A stretch of DNA of 43,691 bases from Mycolicibacter algericus DSM 45454. GTDB lineage: Bacteria > Actinomycetota > Actinomycetes > Mycobacteriales > Mycobacteriaceae. The notes under the pieces were generated by a model. It saw only the letters and a list, made by a program, of their open reading frames with translations, was not told where the DNA came from and did not search any database. The number at the start of each line of letters is the position of its first letter. The first letter of the stretch is position 1. Both the position numbers and the translations under genes were made by a program. The DNA lies in assembly GCF_002086455.1 (NCBI RefSeq), contig NZ_MVHC01000029.1, positions 1 through 43,691 on the forward strand, given 5' to 3'. Shown one piece after another: positions 25,683 through 33,628 of this stretch.

Positions 25683-27230
25683 CTAATCCCACTCTCTCAA
25701 CTCATGCTTGACCACCTTGCCGCCGGGATTGCGCGGCAGGGAGTCGGCGAAGGTCACCCATCGCGGTGCCTTGAAGTTCGCCAGATGTTCACGCGCGTAA
25801 GCGATCACCTTTTGCTCATCAAGAGCTTCGTCCGATCCGGCCCGGCGCACGATGAATGCCCGACCGACTTCGCCGAGTCGCTCGTCGGGTACCCCGATCA
25901 CCGCCACGTCGGCCACCCCGTCGAGGCGGGCCAGTACCTGCTCGATCTCGGCCGGATAGACGTTGAAGCCGCCGCAGATGTACATGTCCTTGAGCCGGTC
26001 GGTGATGCGCAGATTGCCGGCCGCGTCCACGGTGCCGACATCGCCGGTGTGCAGCCAGCCGTCGGCGTCGATGGCGGCCGCGGTGGCGTCGTCGTCATCG
26101 AGGTAACCGAGCATGATGTTGGTGCTGCGCAGCAGCACCTCGCCGGCCTCGGAGTCGGGGCCGTGATCGATTCGCAGCTCGAAGTCGGCGATCGGCCGCC
26201 CGCAGGTGGTGGCGACGGTGACGGCGTCATCGTCGGGGCGGCACATGGTGGCGAACCCGCCGGACTCGGTCAGCCCGTAGGCGGTCAGCACGATGTCGAT
26301 GTCGAGCTCGTTCTGCATCCGCTCGATCAACACCACCGGCACGGTGGCCGCACCGGTGACCGCGAACCGCAGCGAGCTCAGGTCATGCCGATCGCGGTCG
26401 GGGTGGTCGAGCAGCGTCTGGTAGATGGTCGGGGGCCCGGGCAGCACGGTGATCCGGTGCTCGGCGATCGCGCGCAGCGCCGCGGCCGGGTCAAAGGTCA
26501 GCTGCGGGATCAGGGTGGCCCCGGTCTGCAGACAGGCCAGGATGCCGGCCTTGTAGCCGAAGTTGTGGAAGAACGGGTTGATGCACAGGTAGCGGTCGTC
26601 GGCGGTCATCTGGCCGCACTCGGCCCAGGCCGCCGGGCCGGCCAGCGACTGCCGGTGGGCGCAGAGCACGCCTTTGCTGCGGCCGGTCGTCCCCGAGGTG
26701 AACAGGATGTCGGACAGATCGTCGGGCCCGACCGCCGCGGCGCGGGCGTCGATCTCGTCCTCGGTGATCGCCGCCCCGGACGCGATGAACTCGTCCCAGG
26801 TTCCGTCGGCTATCTCTACCGGTACCCGGACGACGTGCCGCAGCTCGGGCAGCTGGTCGCGATCCAGTTCGGTGAGCCGGTCGGTCTTGAGGAACCGGCC
26901 CATGCCGACCAGCACCTTGGCCTTGCTGCGGGCCAGGATGTCGGCGGCTTCCGCTGCGGTGTAGCGGGTGTTCAGCGGCACCAGCACCGCGCCGGCGTAG
27001 TGGGTGCCCAGGCAGCTGATGACCCAGTGCCAGGTGTTCGGCGACCACAGCGCGACCCGGTCGCCGGGCACCACACCGTGGGCGATCAGCGCGGCCGCCG
27101 CACGGCGCACCTCGTCGCGGAGTCGGGCGTAGCTGAATCGGTCGTCCTCGGTGACCAGGGCGTCGTGATCGGGAAGCGTCCGCGCGATGTGGTCCAGCGC
27201 CGCAGGAGTGGTCTGCGGTTCGGGGCTCAT
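25683..27230 (-). CDS. fadD3: HIP-CoA synthetase FadD3
   Basis: FadD3 activates HIP, the two-ring propionate left after cholesterol A/B-ring removal, as its CoA thioester; the product HIP-CoA is also the effector that releases KstR2. The product is 515 residues (family about 503). The ANL-family motifs are DILFTSGTTGRSKGVL (about 174-189, ATP loop), AYGLTESGGF, DGWLHTGDVG and the C-terminal lysine motif RNPGGKVVKHEL. The ATG at 27,230 is the first codon after a KstR2 box (27,274-27,287). It leads the minus-strand operon fadD3-fadE31-fadE32-fadE33-amidase-lipase-aspB. Confidence 0.95.
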   Translation of the reverse strand: MSPEPQTTPAALDHIARTLPDHDALVTEDDRFSYARLRDEVRRAAAALIAHGVVPGDRVALWSPNTWHWVISCLGTHYAGAVLVPLNTRYTAAEAADILARSKAKVLVGMGRFLKTDRLTELDRDQLPELRHVVRVPVEIADGTWDEFIASGAAITEDEIDARAAAVGPDDLSDILFTSGTTGRSKGVLCAHRQSLAGPAAWAECGQMTADDRYLCINPFFHNFGYKAGILACLQTGATLIPQLTFDPAAALRAIAEHRITVLPGPPTIYQTLLDHPDRDRHDLSSLRFAVTGAATVPVVLIERMQNELDIDIVLTAYGLTESGGFATMCRPDDDAVTVATTCGRPIADFELRIDHGPDSEAGEVLLRSTNIMLGYLDDDDATAAAIDADGWLHTGDVGTVDAAGNLRITDRLKDMYICGGFNVYPAEIEQVLARLDGVADVAVIGVPDERLGEVGRAFIVRRAGSDEALDEQKVIAYAREHLANFKAPRWVTFADSLPRNPGGKVVKHELREWD

Positions 27231-27273
27231 GTGCGCCGCTCCTCTGTGACGGCATCTGCGCCGGGGCTAACAA

Positions 27274-27287
27274 AGCAAGTGCTTGGT
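27274..27287. promoter_or_regulatory. KstR2 operator between fadD3 and fadE30
   Basis: AGCAAGTGCTTGGT matches the KstR2 consensus AnCAAGnnCTTGnT at all fixed positions. It is located in the 73-bp divergent spacer, 43 bp from the fadD3 start and 16 bp from the fadE30 start, so one site can control both operons. kstR2 itself is the third gene of the rightward operon, which suggests autoregulation. Confidence 0.88.
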
Positions 27288-27303
27288 AGGTTAGCCTACA
27301 AAG

Positions 27304-28452
27304 GTGCAAGCAGTCGAGGAGTTCCGGGCTGAGGTCCGCGCATGGCTGTCCGAGAACCTGGTCGGGGAGTTCGCCAAGCTCAAGGGCCTCGGCGGTCCCG
27401 GACGCGAACACGAGGCCTTCGAGGAGCGGATGGCGTGGAACCGCCACCTCGCCGACGCCGGACTGACCTGCCTGGGCTGGCCGACCGAACACGGCGGCCG
27501 CGGCCTGTCGGTGGCGCACCGGGTGGCGTTCTACGAGGAATACGCCCGCGCCGACGCGCCCGACAAGGTCAACCATCTCGGCGAGGAACTGCTGGGTCCG
27601 ACGCTGATCGCCTTCGGCACCCCCGAACAACAGCAGCGCTTCCTGCCCGGCATCCGCAACGTCACCGAGCTGTGGTGCCAGGGCTACTCCGAGCCGGGCG
27701 CCGGATCTGACCTGGCCAATGTCGCCACCACCGCGATACTGGACGGCGGCCACTGGGTGATTAACGGCCAGAAGGTGTGGACCTCGCTGGCGCACCTGTC
27801 GCAATGGTGCTTCGTGGTGGCCCGCACCGAGAAGGGCTCCAAACGCCACAACGGACTGTCGTATCTGCTGGTGCCACTGGACCAGCCCGGCGTGGAGATC
27901 CGGCCGATCGTGCAGTTGACCGGCACCTCGGAGTTCAACGAGGTGTTCTTCGACAACGCGCTCACCGATGCCGACCTGGTGGTGGGTGAGCCCGGCGACG
28001 GCTGGAAAGTGGCGATGGGAACGCTCACCTTCGAGCGCGGCGTCTCGACATTGGGACAGCAGATCCGTTACGCGCGTGAGCTTTCCGCGCTCGCCGAGCT
28101 CGCCCAGCGCAACGGCGTCGCCGAAGATCCGCTGATCCGCGAGCGGCTGACCCGATCCTGGGTCGGCTTGCGTGCCATGCGGTCCTACGCGCTGGCCACC
28201 ATGGACGTCGAGCAGCCCGGTCAAGATAACGTCTCGAAACTGTTGTGGGCCAACTGGCATCGCGACCTGGGCGAGCTCGCCATGGATGTGATCGGTCGCG
28301 ACTCGATGGTGCTCGCCGACGGCGAGTTCGACGAGTGGCAGCGGCTCTATCTGTTCACCCGCTCAGACACCATCTACGGCGGATCGAACGAGATTCAGCG
28401 CAACATCATCGCCGAGCGGGTTCTCGGCCTACCCCGGGAGGCAAAGGGATGA
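27304..28452 (+). CDS. fadE30: Acyl-CoA dehydrogenase FadE30
   Basis: FadE30 carries out the first dehydrogenation of HIP-CoA (or its 5-hydroxy form) in C/D-ring breakdown. The product is 382 residues and follows M. tuberculosis FadE30 closely: VEEFRAEVRAWLSENL, LKGLGGPGREHEAFEER, CQGYSEPGAGSDLANVAT, WVINGQKVWTSLAHLSQW and TIYGGSNEIQRNIIAERVLGLPREAKG. The start is GTG at 27,304, only 16 bp after the KstR2 box; no convincing Shine-Dalgarno precedes it, so the mRNA may be nearly leaderless. The stop overlaps the ipdF start in ATGA. Confidence 0.94.
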   Translation: MQAVEEFRAEVRAWLSENLVGEFAKLKGLGGPGREHEAFEERMAWNRHLADAGLTCLGWPTEHGGRGLSVAHRVAFYEEYARADAPDKVNHLGEELLGPTLIAFGTPEQQQRFLPGIRNVTELWCQGYSEPGAGSDLANVATTAILDGGHWVINGQKVWTSLAHLSQWCFVVARTEKGSKRHNGLSYLLVPLDQPGVEIRPIVQLTGTSEFNEVFFDNALTDADLVVGEPGDGWKVAMGTLTFERGVSTLGQQIRYARELSALAELAQRNGVAEDPLIRERLTRSWVGLRAMRSYALATMDVEQPGQDNVSKLLWANWHRDLGELAMDVIGRDSMVLADGEFDEWQRLYLFTRSDTIYGGSNEIQRNIIAERVLGLPREAKG

Positions 28453-29249
28453 GCTCGGTTTCGGATCTGTCCACCGCGCCGGAAGAGATCGCCGGACACG
28501 GCCTGCTGAAGGGCAAGACGGTGCTGGTGACCGCGGCCGCCGGCACCGGAATCGGCTCCACCACCGCCCGTCGTGCGCTGCTCGAAGGTGCCGACGTCGT
28601 CGTCTCCGACTATCACGAGCGCCGGCTTTCCGAGACCCGTGACGAACTGGCCGCCCTCGGGCTGGGCCGGGTGGAGGCGGTGGTCTGCGACGTCACCTCG
28701 ACGGCCGCGGTCGACGAACTGTTCGAGACCGCCGTGGCCAAGATGGGCCGGCTCGACGTGCTGGTCAACAACGCCGGCCTGGGCGGCCAGACGCCGGTGA
28801 TCGACATGACCGACGAGGAGTGGGACCGCGTCCTGAATGTCACGCTCAACTCGGTGATGCGGTCGACCCGAGCCGCATTGCGCTATTTCCGCGGTGTCGA
28901 GCACGGTGGGGTGATCGTCAACAACGCCAGCGTGCTGGGCTGGCGTGCGCAGCATTCCCAGTCGCACTACGCCGCCGCCAAGGCCGGTGTCATGGCGCTG
29001 ACCCGGTGCAGTGCCATCGAGGCGGTCGAGTACGGGGTTCGGATCAACGCCGTGTCGCCGTCGATCGCCCGACACAAGTTCCTGGAGAAGACCAGCTCCG
29101 CGGAGCTGCTCGACCGGCTCGCCGAGGGCGAGGCGTTCGGCCGGGCCGCCGAGCCGTGGGAGATCGCCACCACCATCGCGTTCTTGGCCAGCGACTATTC
29201 CAGTTACCTGACCGGCGAAGTCATCTCGGTTTCCAGTCAGCACCCGTGA
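28449..29249 (+). CDS. ipdF: Short-chain dehydrogenase IpdF (Rv3559c-like)
   Basis: A classical SDR of 266 residues. In M. tuberculosis the orthologue oxidises the 5-hydroxy group of the HIC-CoA intermediate. The NAD-binding glycine motif reads TAAAGTGIGSTTAR, the structural motif is NNAGLGG, and the catalytic Ser-Tyr-Lys set is NNASVLGW (Ser), then SHYAAAKAG (Tyr, Lys). A 17-residue N-terminal extension precedes the fold. The ATG at 28,449 overlaps the fadE30 stop by four bases; the open frame upstream is only a shadow of fadE30. kstR2 begins 4 bp after the stop. In M. tuberculosis a PPE gene (PPE64) lies near this point; it is absent here. Confidence 0.92.
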   Translation: MSSVSDLSTAPEEIAGHGLLKGKTVLVTAAAGTGIGSTTARRALLEGADVVVSDYHERRLSETRDELAALGLGRVEAVVCDVTSTAAVDELFETAVAKMGRLDVLVNNAGLGGQTPVIDMTDEEWDRVLNVTLNSVMRSTRAALRYFRGVEHGGVIVNNASVLGWRAQHSQSHYAAAKAGVMALTRCSAIEAVEYGVRINAVSPSIARHKFLEKTSSAELLDRLAEGEAFGRAAEPWEIATTIAFLASDYSSYLTGEVISVSSQHP

Positions 29250-29253
29250 TGCC

Positions 29254-29841
29254 ATGACGCGCCGTGACGAACTCCTGAGCCTGGCTGCGGCGATGATCGC
29301 CGAGCGTGGGCTGCGCGCGACCACGGTGCGCGACATCGCCGACGCTGCCGGGATCCTGTCGGGGAGTCTGTATCACCACTTCTCCTCCAAGGAGGAGATG
29401 GTCGACGAGGTGCTGCGCGACTTCCTCGATTGGCTGTTCGAGCGCTACCAGCAGATCATCGACACCGAATCCGATCCGATGGAACGCTTCAAGGGGTTGT
29501 TCCTGGCGTCGTTCGATGCGATCGAGCACCGGCACGCCCAGGTCGTCATCTACCAGGACGAGGCCAAGCGGCTGTCTTCGCAGGAGCGCTTCGGCTACGT
29601 CGATGAGCGCAATCGCCAGCAGCGCAAGATGTGGATCGACGTGCTGCAGCAGGGCGCCGAAGCGGGATGTTTCCGGCCCGATCTCGACGTCGACCTGGTC
29701 TACCGTTTCATCCGAGACACCACATGGGTTTCGGTGCGCTGGTATCAGCCCGGCGGACCGCTCACCGCCGAACAAGTGGGCAGACAGTACCTCGCCATCG
29801 TGCTGGGTGGAATCAGTGAAGGAAGAAAACATAATGTCTGA
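29254..29841 (+). CDS. kstR2: TetR-family repressor KstR2
   Basis: KstR2 represses the genes for steroid rings C and D and is released by HIP-CoA. The product is 195 residues. The DNA-binding helix-turn-helix is in the first 50 residues (RATTVRDIADAAGILSGSLYHHFSSKEEM), and the ligand domain contains the family-specific RNRQQRKMWIDVL and FIRDTTWVSVRWYQPGGPL. It sits between ipdF and fadA6 in its own regulon; its 3' end overlaps fadA6 by 8 bases. The KstR2 boxes at 27,274 and 38,119 are its likely targets. Confidence 0.96.
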   Translation: MTRRDELLSLAAAMIAERGLRATTVRDIADAAGILSGSLYHHFSSKEEMVDEVLRDFLDWLFERYQQIIDTESDPMERFKGLFLASFDAIEHRHAQVVIYQDEAKRLSSQERFGYVDERNRQQRKMWIDVLQQGAEAGCFRPDLDVDLVYRFIRDTTWVSVRWYQPGGPLTAEQVGRQYLAIVLGGISEGRKHNV

Positions 29842-31018
29842 AATCGCTCCCATTTCGCAGGCCTATGTCATCGACGCCGGCCGCACCGCCGTCGGCAAGC
29901 GCAACGGGTCGCTGGCCGGTGTGCACCCGGTCGACCTGGGCGCGTTGGCGTTCCGCGGGCTGCTGGACCGGGTCGGCGTCGACCCTGCGGCCGTCGACGA
30001 CGTGATCGTCGGTTGTGTGGACGCGATCGGCGGCCAGGCCGGCAACATCGGCCGGCTGGCGTGGCTGGCCGCCGGCTATCCCGAAGGCGTTCCCGGCGTC
30101 ACCGTCGACCGGCAGTGCGGGTCCAGCCAGCAGGCGATCTCGTTCGGCGCCCAGGCCATCATGTCGCGCACCGCGGACCTGATCCTGGCCGGCGGCGTGC
30201 AGAACATGAGCTGGGTGCCGATCTCCTCGGCGATGATCGTCGGCGAGCAGTTCGGCTTCACCTCGCCGACCAACGAGTCCAAGAAGTGGCTGGAACGCTA
30301 CGGCGATCAGGAGATCTCGCAGTTCCGTGGCGCCGAGATGATCGCCGAGAAGTGGGACCTGTCTCGCGAGGAGATGGAACGCTTCGCGCTGCAGAGCCAT
30401 CAGCGGGCGTTCACCGCCATCGCCGAGGGCCGCTTCGACCGCGAGATCATCCCGGTCGACGTCGACGGTGTTGCGTTCCGGGTCGACGAGGGACCGCGCG
30501 AATCGACGCTGGAGAAGATGGCCGGGCTGAAGCCGCTGGTCGAGGGCGGCCGGCTCACCGCCGCATTGGCCAGCCAGATCTCCGACGGCGCGTCCGCGGT
30601 GTTGCTGGCCTCAGAAAGCGCGGTGCAGGCGCACGGCCTGAAGCCGCGCGCCCGCATCCACCACATCAGCGCCCGGGGCGATGACCCGGTGTTCATGCTG
30701 ACCGGCCCGATACCGGCCACCCGCTACGCGCTGGAGAAGACCGGCCTGGGCATCGACGACATCGACGTCGTGGAGATCAACGAGGCTTTTGCCCCGGTGG
30801 TGCAGGCCTGGATGAAGGAGTTTCCGATCGACCCGGCCAAGGTGAATCCCAACGGCGGCGCGATCGCGCTCGGGCACCCGCTGGGTGCCACCGGCGCCAA
30901 ACTGTTCACCACGATGCTGCACGAATTGGAACGCACCGGCGGCCGTTACGGCCTGCAGACCATGTGTGAGGGCGGCGGTACGGCAAACGTCACCATCATC
31001 GAGCGGCTGGACAGCTAA
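29834..31018 (+). CDS. fadA6: Thiolase FadA6
   Basis: An acetyl-CoA acetyltransferase-type thiolase of 394 residues, placed by published work in the last steps of C/D-ring degradation, where a beta-ketoacyl-CoA is split. The nucleophile is Cys95 (VDRQCGSSQQA), with His348 (ALGHPLGATGAKL) and Cys378 (MCEGGGTANVT) completing the set, and NEAFAPV present. The frame stays open well upstream, within kstR2, but the ATG at 29,834 gives the family N-terminus and an 8-base overlap with the kstR2 stop. In M. tuberculosis Rv3555c and fdxB come next; here a TetR gene begins 11 bp after the stop. Confidence 0.95.
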   Translation: MSEIAPISQAYVIDAGRTAVGKRNGSLAGVHPVDLGALAFRGLLDRVGVDPAAVDDVIVGCVDAIGGQAGNIGRLAWLAAGYPEGVPGVTVDRQCGSSQQAISFGAQAIMSRTADLILAGGVQNMSWVPISSAMIVGEQFGFTSPTNESKKWLERYGDQEISQFRGAEMIAEKWDLSREEMERFALQSHQRAFTAIAEGRFDREIIPVDVDGVAFRVDEGPRESTLEKMAGLKPLVEGGRLTAALASQISDGASAVLLASESAVQAHGLKPRARIHHISARGDDPVFMLTGPIPATRYALEKTGLGIDDIDVVEINEAFAPVVQAWMKEFPIDPAKVNPNGGAIALGHPLGATGAKLFTTMLHELERTGGRYGLQTMCEGGGTANVTIIERLDS

Positions 31019-31029
31019 ACTTCTGCGGC

Positions 31030-31704
31030 ATGGGAGCAATGACGACCTCCGTGCCGGGCGGGCGCCGGATCCGCGGGTTGGACGCCGAGCAGCGTCGCGC
31101 GCAGCGCCGCGACCAACTCCTGACCGCGGCTTTCGACCTGTTCGCGCAGGACGGCTATGTCAACACGTCGATCGAACAGATCTGCCAGACGGCTTATGTC
31201 GGCAACAAGGCGTTCTATGAACTGTTCGACAGCAAAGAAGACTGCTTCCTGGCGCTGCTCAACCAGATCGGCGACCGGCTCAAAGGGGAGGTCGAGGCGG
31301 AGTTGGGGCGCAGCGCCCCCGACGAGCCGGAAGAGCTGACGGTGCGCCGGGTTGCCACCACGTTTGCGCATGTGCTGGTCGACGACCCGCGGGTGGCTGT
31401 GGTGGCGTTCCGGGAGTGCACCGGTATCTCGCCGCAGGTCGAGGCTCGGCGGCAAGAGAACCGCAGGTGGGCAGCGGCCTTCATCGAGGCGTTCTGGCGC
31501 AGCAAGGCACCGCCCGACGCCGACTACCGGGCGATGGCCGTCGCCACCGTCGGGGGGCTGTTCGAGCTGGTCGCTGACTTCTTGCATGCCACCGAGCCGC
31601 CACGGTCGATCGACGAGTTGGCGAACGATCTGACCTCTTTCGTGCTCGCGGTCGGACACGGAATCCGCCATGCCGGTCCGGTCCGGTCGAACCGGGCCGG
31701 GTGA
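31030..31704 (+). CDS. TetR-family transcriptional regulator
   Basis: A 224-residue regulator. The N-terminal helix-turn-helix is AAFDLFAQDGYVNTSIEQIC followed by GNKAFYELFDSKEDCFLALL (about residues 34-80); the rest is an all-helical ligand domain I cannot match to a known effector. It starts 11 bp downstream of fadA6 in the same direction, so it may be part of that transcript, although it is not a member of the known M. tuberculosis cluster. A start at 31,039 (second ATG, MTTS) is also possible. The 3' end nearly meets the convergent TetR gene (10 bp gap). Confidence 0.87.
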   Translation: MGAMTTSVPGGRRIRGLDAEQRRAQRRDQLLTAAFDLFAQDGYVNTSIEQICQTAYVGNKAFYELFDSKEDCFLALLNQIGDRLKGEVEAELGRSAPDEPEELTVRRVATTFAHVLVDDPRVAVVAFRECTGISPQVEARRQENRRWAAAFIEAFWRSKAPPDADYRAMAVATVGGLFELVADFLHATEPPRSIDELANDLTSFVLAVGHGIRHAGPVRSNRAG

Positions 31705-31714
31705 GGTAGCGGGG

Positions 31715-32314
31715 TCAGCGCACCAGTCCGGAGATGATGTCGTCGACGGTTCGTCGTGCCAGTGCATCGAGCTCGTCGCGACTGGTGCCGCGCAGCGGCC
31801 CGTGTAGCGCCAGTTCGGCGAATCCATGTACGGCCGACCAGCACGGCCACTCCGCTCCGGCACGTCGATTCGCTTGCAACACACCGGCTTCCACCATCGC
31901 ATCGAGCCCGTCGACGAGTGCGCGAAGCGGCGGGGGAACCCGGTCATCGCCGACCGAGTCCGCCCCGAAGAACGCCACCGCGAACCAGCCGGGCTCGTCC
32001 AGGGCGAACCCGATGTACCCGAGCCCGACTGCGCGCAGCTGATCACGTGCACGGGTCTGTGCTGAACCGCGCCGGTTCACCGGTTTGAGCATGCGCGCGG
32101 CCATCTTGTCGTGGATGGCCATCGCCACCGCGGCGAGCAGTGCATCGCGGTCAGCGAAGTGACGGTAGGCGGCGTTGGGGGAGACTCCGGCGCGCCGGGT
32201 GGCCTCCCGCACGGTCAGCGCCTCCGGACCGCCGGTCCGGGTGAGCTGCAGGCCGGCGTCGATCAGTGCCGCGCACAGATCGCCGTGGTGATAACCGGTC
32301 TTCGTCGCAGTCAC
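31715..32314 (-). CDS. TetR-family repressor, divergent from the DUF899 gene
   Basis: A 199-residue TetR protein: KTGYHHGDLCAALIDAGLQLTRTGG, then the helix-turn-helix ALTVREATRRAGVSPNAAYRHFADRDALLAAV, and a C-terminal domain with AVHGFAELALHGPLRG typical of the WHG-type TetR_C family. The GTG at 32,314 is preferred to the upstream ATG because the extra residues are encoded by the inverted repeat in the promoter. The only gene across the spacer is the DUF899 gene, and the spacer contains a 12-bp inverted repeat, so this protein most likely represses itself and that gene. The inducer is unknown. Confidence 0.88.
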   Translation of the reverse strand: MTATKTGYHHGDLCAALIDAGLQLTRTGGPEALTVREATRRAGVSPNAAYRHFADRDALLAAVAMAIHDKMAARMLKPVNRRGSAQTRARDQLRAVGLGYIGFALDEPGWFAVAFFGADSVGDDRVPPPLRALVDGLDAMVEAGVLQANRRAGAEWPCWSAVHGFAELALHGPLRGTSRDELDALARRTVDDIISGLVR

Positions 32315-32339
32315 CTCTTGACAGCTCCCTCGTGTCGAA

Positions 32340-32378
32340 GTGTACGGTGTCAACATAACCAATGTGGACGCCGTACAC
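32340..32378. promoter_or_regulatory. Inverted repeat, likely TetR operator
   Basis: GTGTACGGTGTC (32,340-32,351) is repeated in inverted form as GACGCCGTACAC (32,367-32,378), 11 of 12 positions pairing, with 15 bases between. It lies in the 83-bp spacer between the divergent TetR (start 32,314) and DUF899 (start 32,398) genes, which is the standard place for a TetR operator. Confidence 0.68.
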
Positions 32379-32397
32379 ATAACATCGGGAGGTTTTC

Positions 32398-33087
32398 GTG
32401 ACTACGACCATGGGGTGGCCGCCGGTCGTGGAACGGTCGGCCTGGCAACGGGAACTCGACGCCCTGCGAGTCCGGGAGAAGGCCGCCACCCGGGAACTCG
32501 ACGCCATCGCCGCGCAACGCCGCCAGTTGCCGATGCTCGCGATGGGCGACTACGTGCTCGAAGGCGAGAACGGTCCGATCCGGCTGGCCGAGATGTTCAA
32601 CGGTAAGCGGCAGTTGATCGTCTACCACCACATGTGGTCTCCGGGACAGGAATGGCAGTGTCCCGGATGTACCGGGTACACCGCGCAGTTCAGCCGGCTG
32701 GAGTTCCTGTCGGCTTATGACGCGCGGTTCGTCGTCGTCACTCAGGGTCCGATCGACGAAGCGCTGGACTATAAGCGCCGGGTGGGCAACCAGATGGCTT
32801 GGTACAGCACCGCCGACAGCGCGTTCGGGGCTGATGTCGATGCCCCGCCAGGAGGGGGCTTCGCCGTGAATGTCTTTCTGCGCCAAGTCGACAAGGTATT
32901 CCGAACCTGGCATACGACCGGACGTGGTGTCGAACAGCTCAGTCACACGTTCCCGTTGATCGACGTGTTGCCCTATGGGCGTCAGGAGGAGTGGCAGGAC
33001 TCGCCCTCCGGCTGGCCGCAGGGTCCCACCTACGGCCGCTGGGCGAGCTCGCCGGAGATCGCCCGGCTATACGGCCCCAACTCGTAG
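32398..33087 (+). CDS. DUF899 thioredoxin-like protein
   Basis: A 229-residue protein of the DUF899 (AhpC/TSA-like) family, cytoplasmic. After a 40-residue helical N-terminal stretch (RELDALRVREKAATRELDAI) comes the fold with MFNGKRQLIVYHHMW, EWQCPGCTGYTAQF (CPGC at the place of a thioredoxin-type active site), FVVVTQGPIDEA, and TTGRGVEQLSHTFPLIDVLPYGRQEEWQD at the end. The GTG at 32,398 follows GGGAGG at the right distance. The function is not established for the family. It is controlled, by position, by the divergent TetR; a small VOC protein follows 24 bp downstream and is probably co-transcribed. Confidence 0.88.
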   Translation: MTTTMGWPPVVERSAWQRELDALRVREKAATRELDAIAAQRRQLPMLAMGDYVLEGENGPIRLAEMFNGKRQLIVYHHMWSPGQEWQCPGCTGYTAQFSRLEFLSAYDARFVVVTQGPIDEALDYKRRVGNQMAWYSTADSAFGADVDAPPGGGFAVNVFLRQVDKVFRTWHTTGRGVEQLSHTFPLIDVLPYGRQEEWQDSPSGWPQGPTYGRWASSPEIARLYGPNS

Positions 33088-33111
33088 CGCCCCCAACCGA
33101 GAAGGAGAAAG

Positions 33112-33498
33112 ATGAGCACCACGACCGGCCTGAAGACGATTAACCTGGTGTGTGTCCCGACGCCCGATCAGGACAAGGCCGTTGCGTTCTATGAGTCGCT
33201 GGGCTTCGAGAAGCGCACCGACATCGAGATGGGCGATGGTTACCGATGGATCGAGGTTTACCCGCCGACAGGTATCGCCGGCATCGCGCTGGCGCCGCCG
33301 CCGCCGGAGAGCGGTCCGGTTGAGCCGGCCGTTACCGGCATCACGCTGACCACCGACGACATCGACGCCACGCTGGCCGCCATGAAGGAGCTCGGGATCG
33401 ACGTCGATGAGCAGGTGTCCCGGATGGGTGATCCGGTGCCGCCGCTGTTCTGGTTCCGCGACCCGACCGGCCATACCCTGATGGTGGCCGAGGTCTAG
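33112..33498 (+). CDS. VOC-superfamily (glyoxalase/dioxygenase-like) protein
   Basis: A 128-residue single-domain vicinal-oxygen-chelate protein: TINLVCVPTPDQDKAVAFYESLGFEKRTD at the N-terminus, then PAVTGITLTTDDIDATLAAMKELGI and FWFRDPTGHTLMVAEV at the C-terminus. The start has a strong AGAAGGAGAA ribosome site. The family includes glyoxalases, antibiotic-binding proteins and dioxygenases; the metal-binding residues are not all evident and no substrate can be given. It probably shares a transcript and the TetR control of the DUF899 gene; a strong stem-loop (33,512-33,557) just after the stop could terminate that transcript. Confidence 0.88.
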   Translation: MSTTTGLKTINLVCVPTPDQDKAVAFYESLGFEKRTDIEMGDGYRWIEVYPPTGIAGIALAPPPPESGPVEPAVTGITLTTDDIDATLAAMKELGIDVDEQVSRMGDPVPPLFWFRDPTGHTLMVAEV

Positions 33499-33504
33499 CC
33501 GCAG

Positions 33505-33563
33505 CGCCAGTGGGAATCTCACGACGCCGTCACCGCGTGTCGTGTCGTGAGATTCCCGCTCGG
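33505..33563. repeat. 59-bp palindromic repeat, left copy
   Basis: Left member of a pair of direct repeats with the copy at 34,501-34,559 (47 of 59 positions identical, no gaps, 996 bp apart). Inside it GGGAATCTCACGAC (33,512-33,525) and GTCGTGAGATTCCC (33,544-33,557) form a perfect 14-bp inverted repeat around an 18-base loop. It lies between the VOC gene and the DUF559 gene. Confidence 0.85.
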
Positions 33564-33628
33564 CGGGCTTGGGGTGTGCTTGGGGATAGCCGTCGGCGCG
33601 GATCGGCGCATTCCGGCACGATTCGGTC

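Noticed and set aside
24654..27332. 892-residue plus-strand frame opposite fadE31 and fadD3
   Set aside because: Open only because of high GC; it lies wholly antisense to two well-recognised genes and has no family motif.
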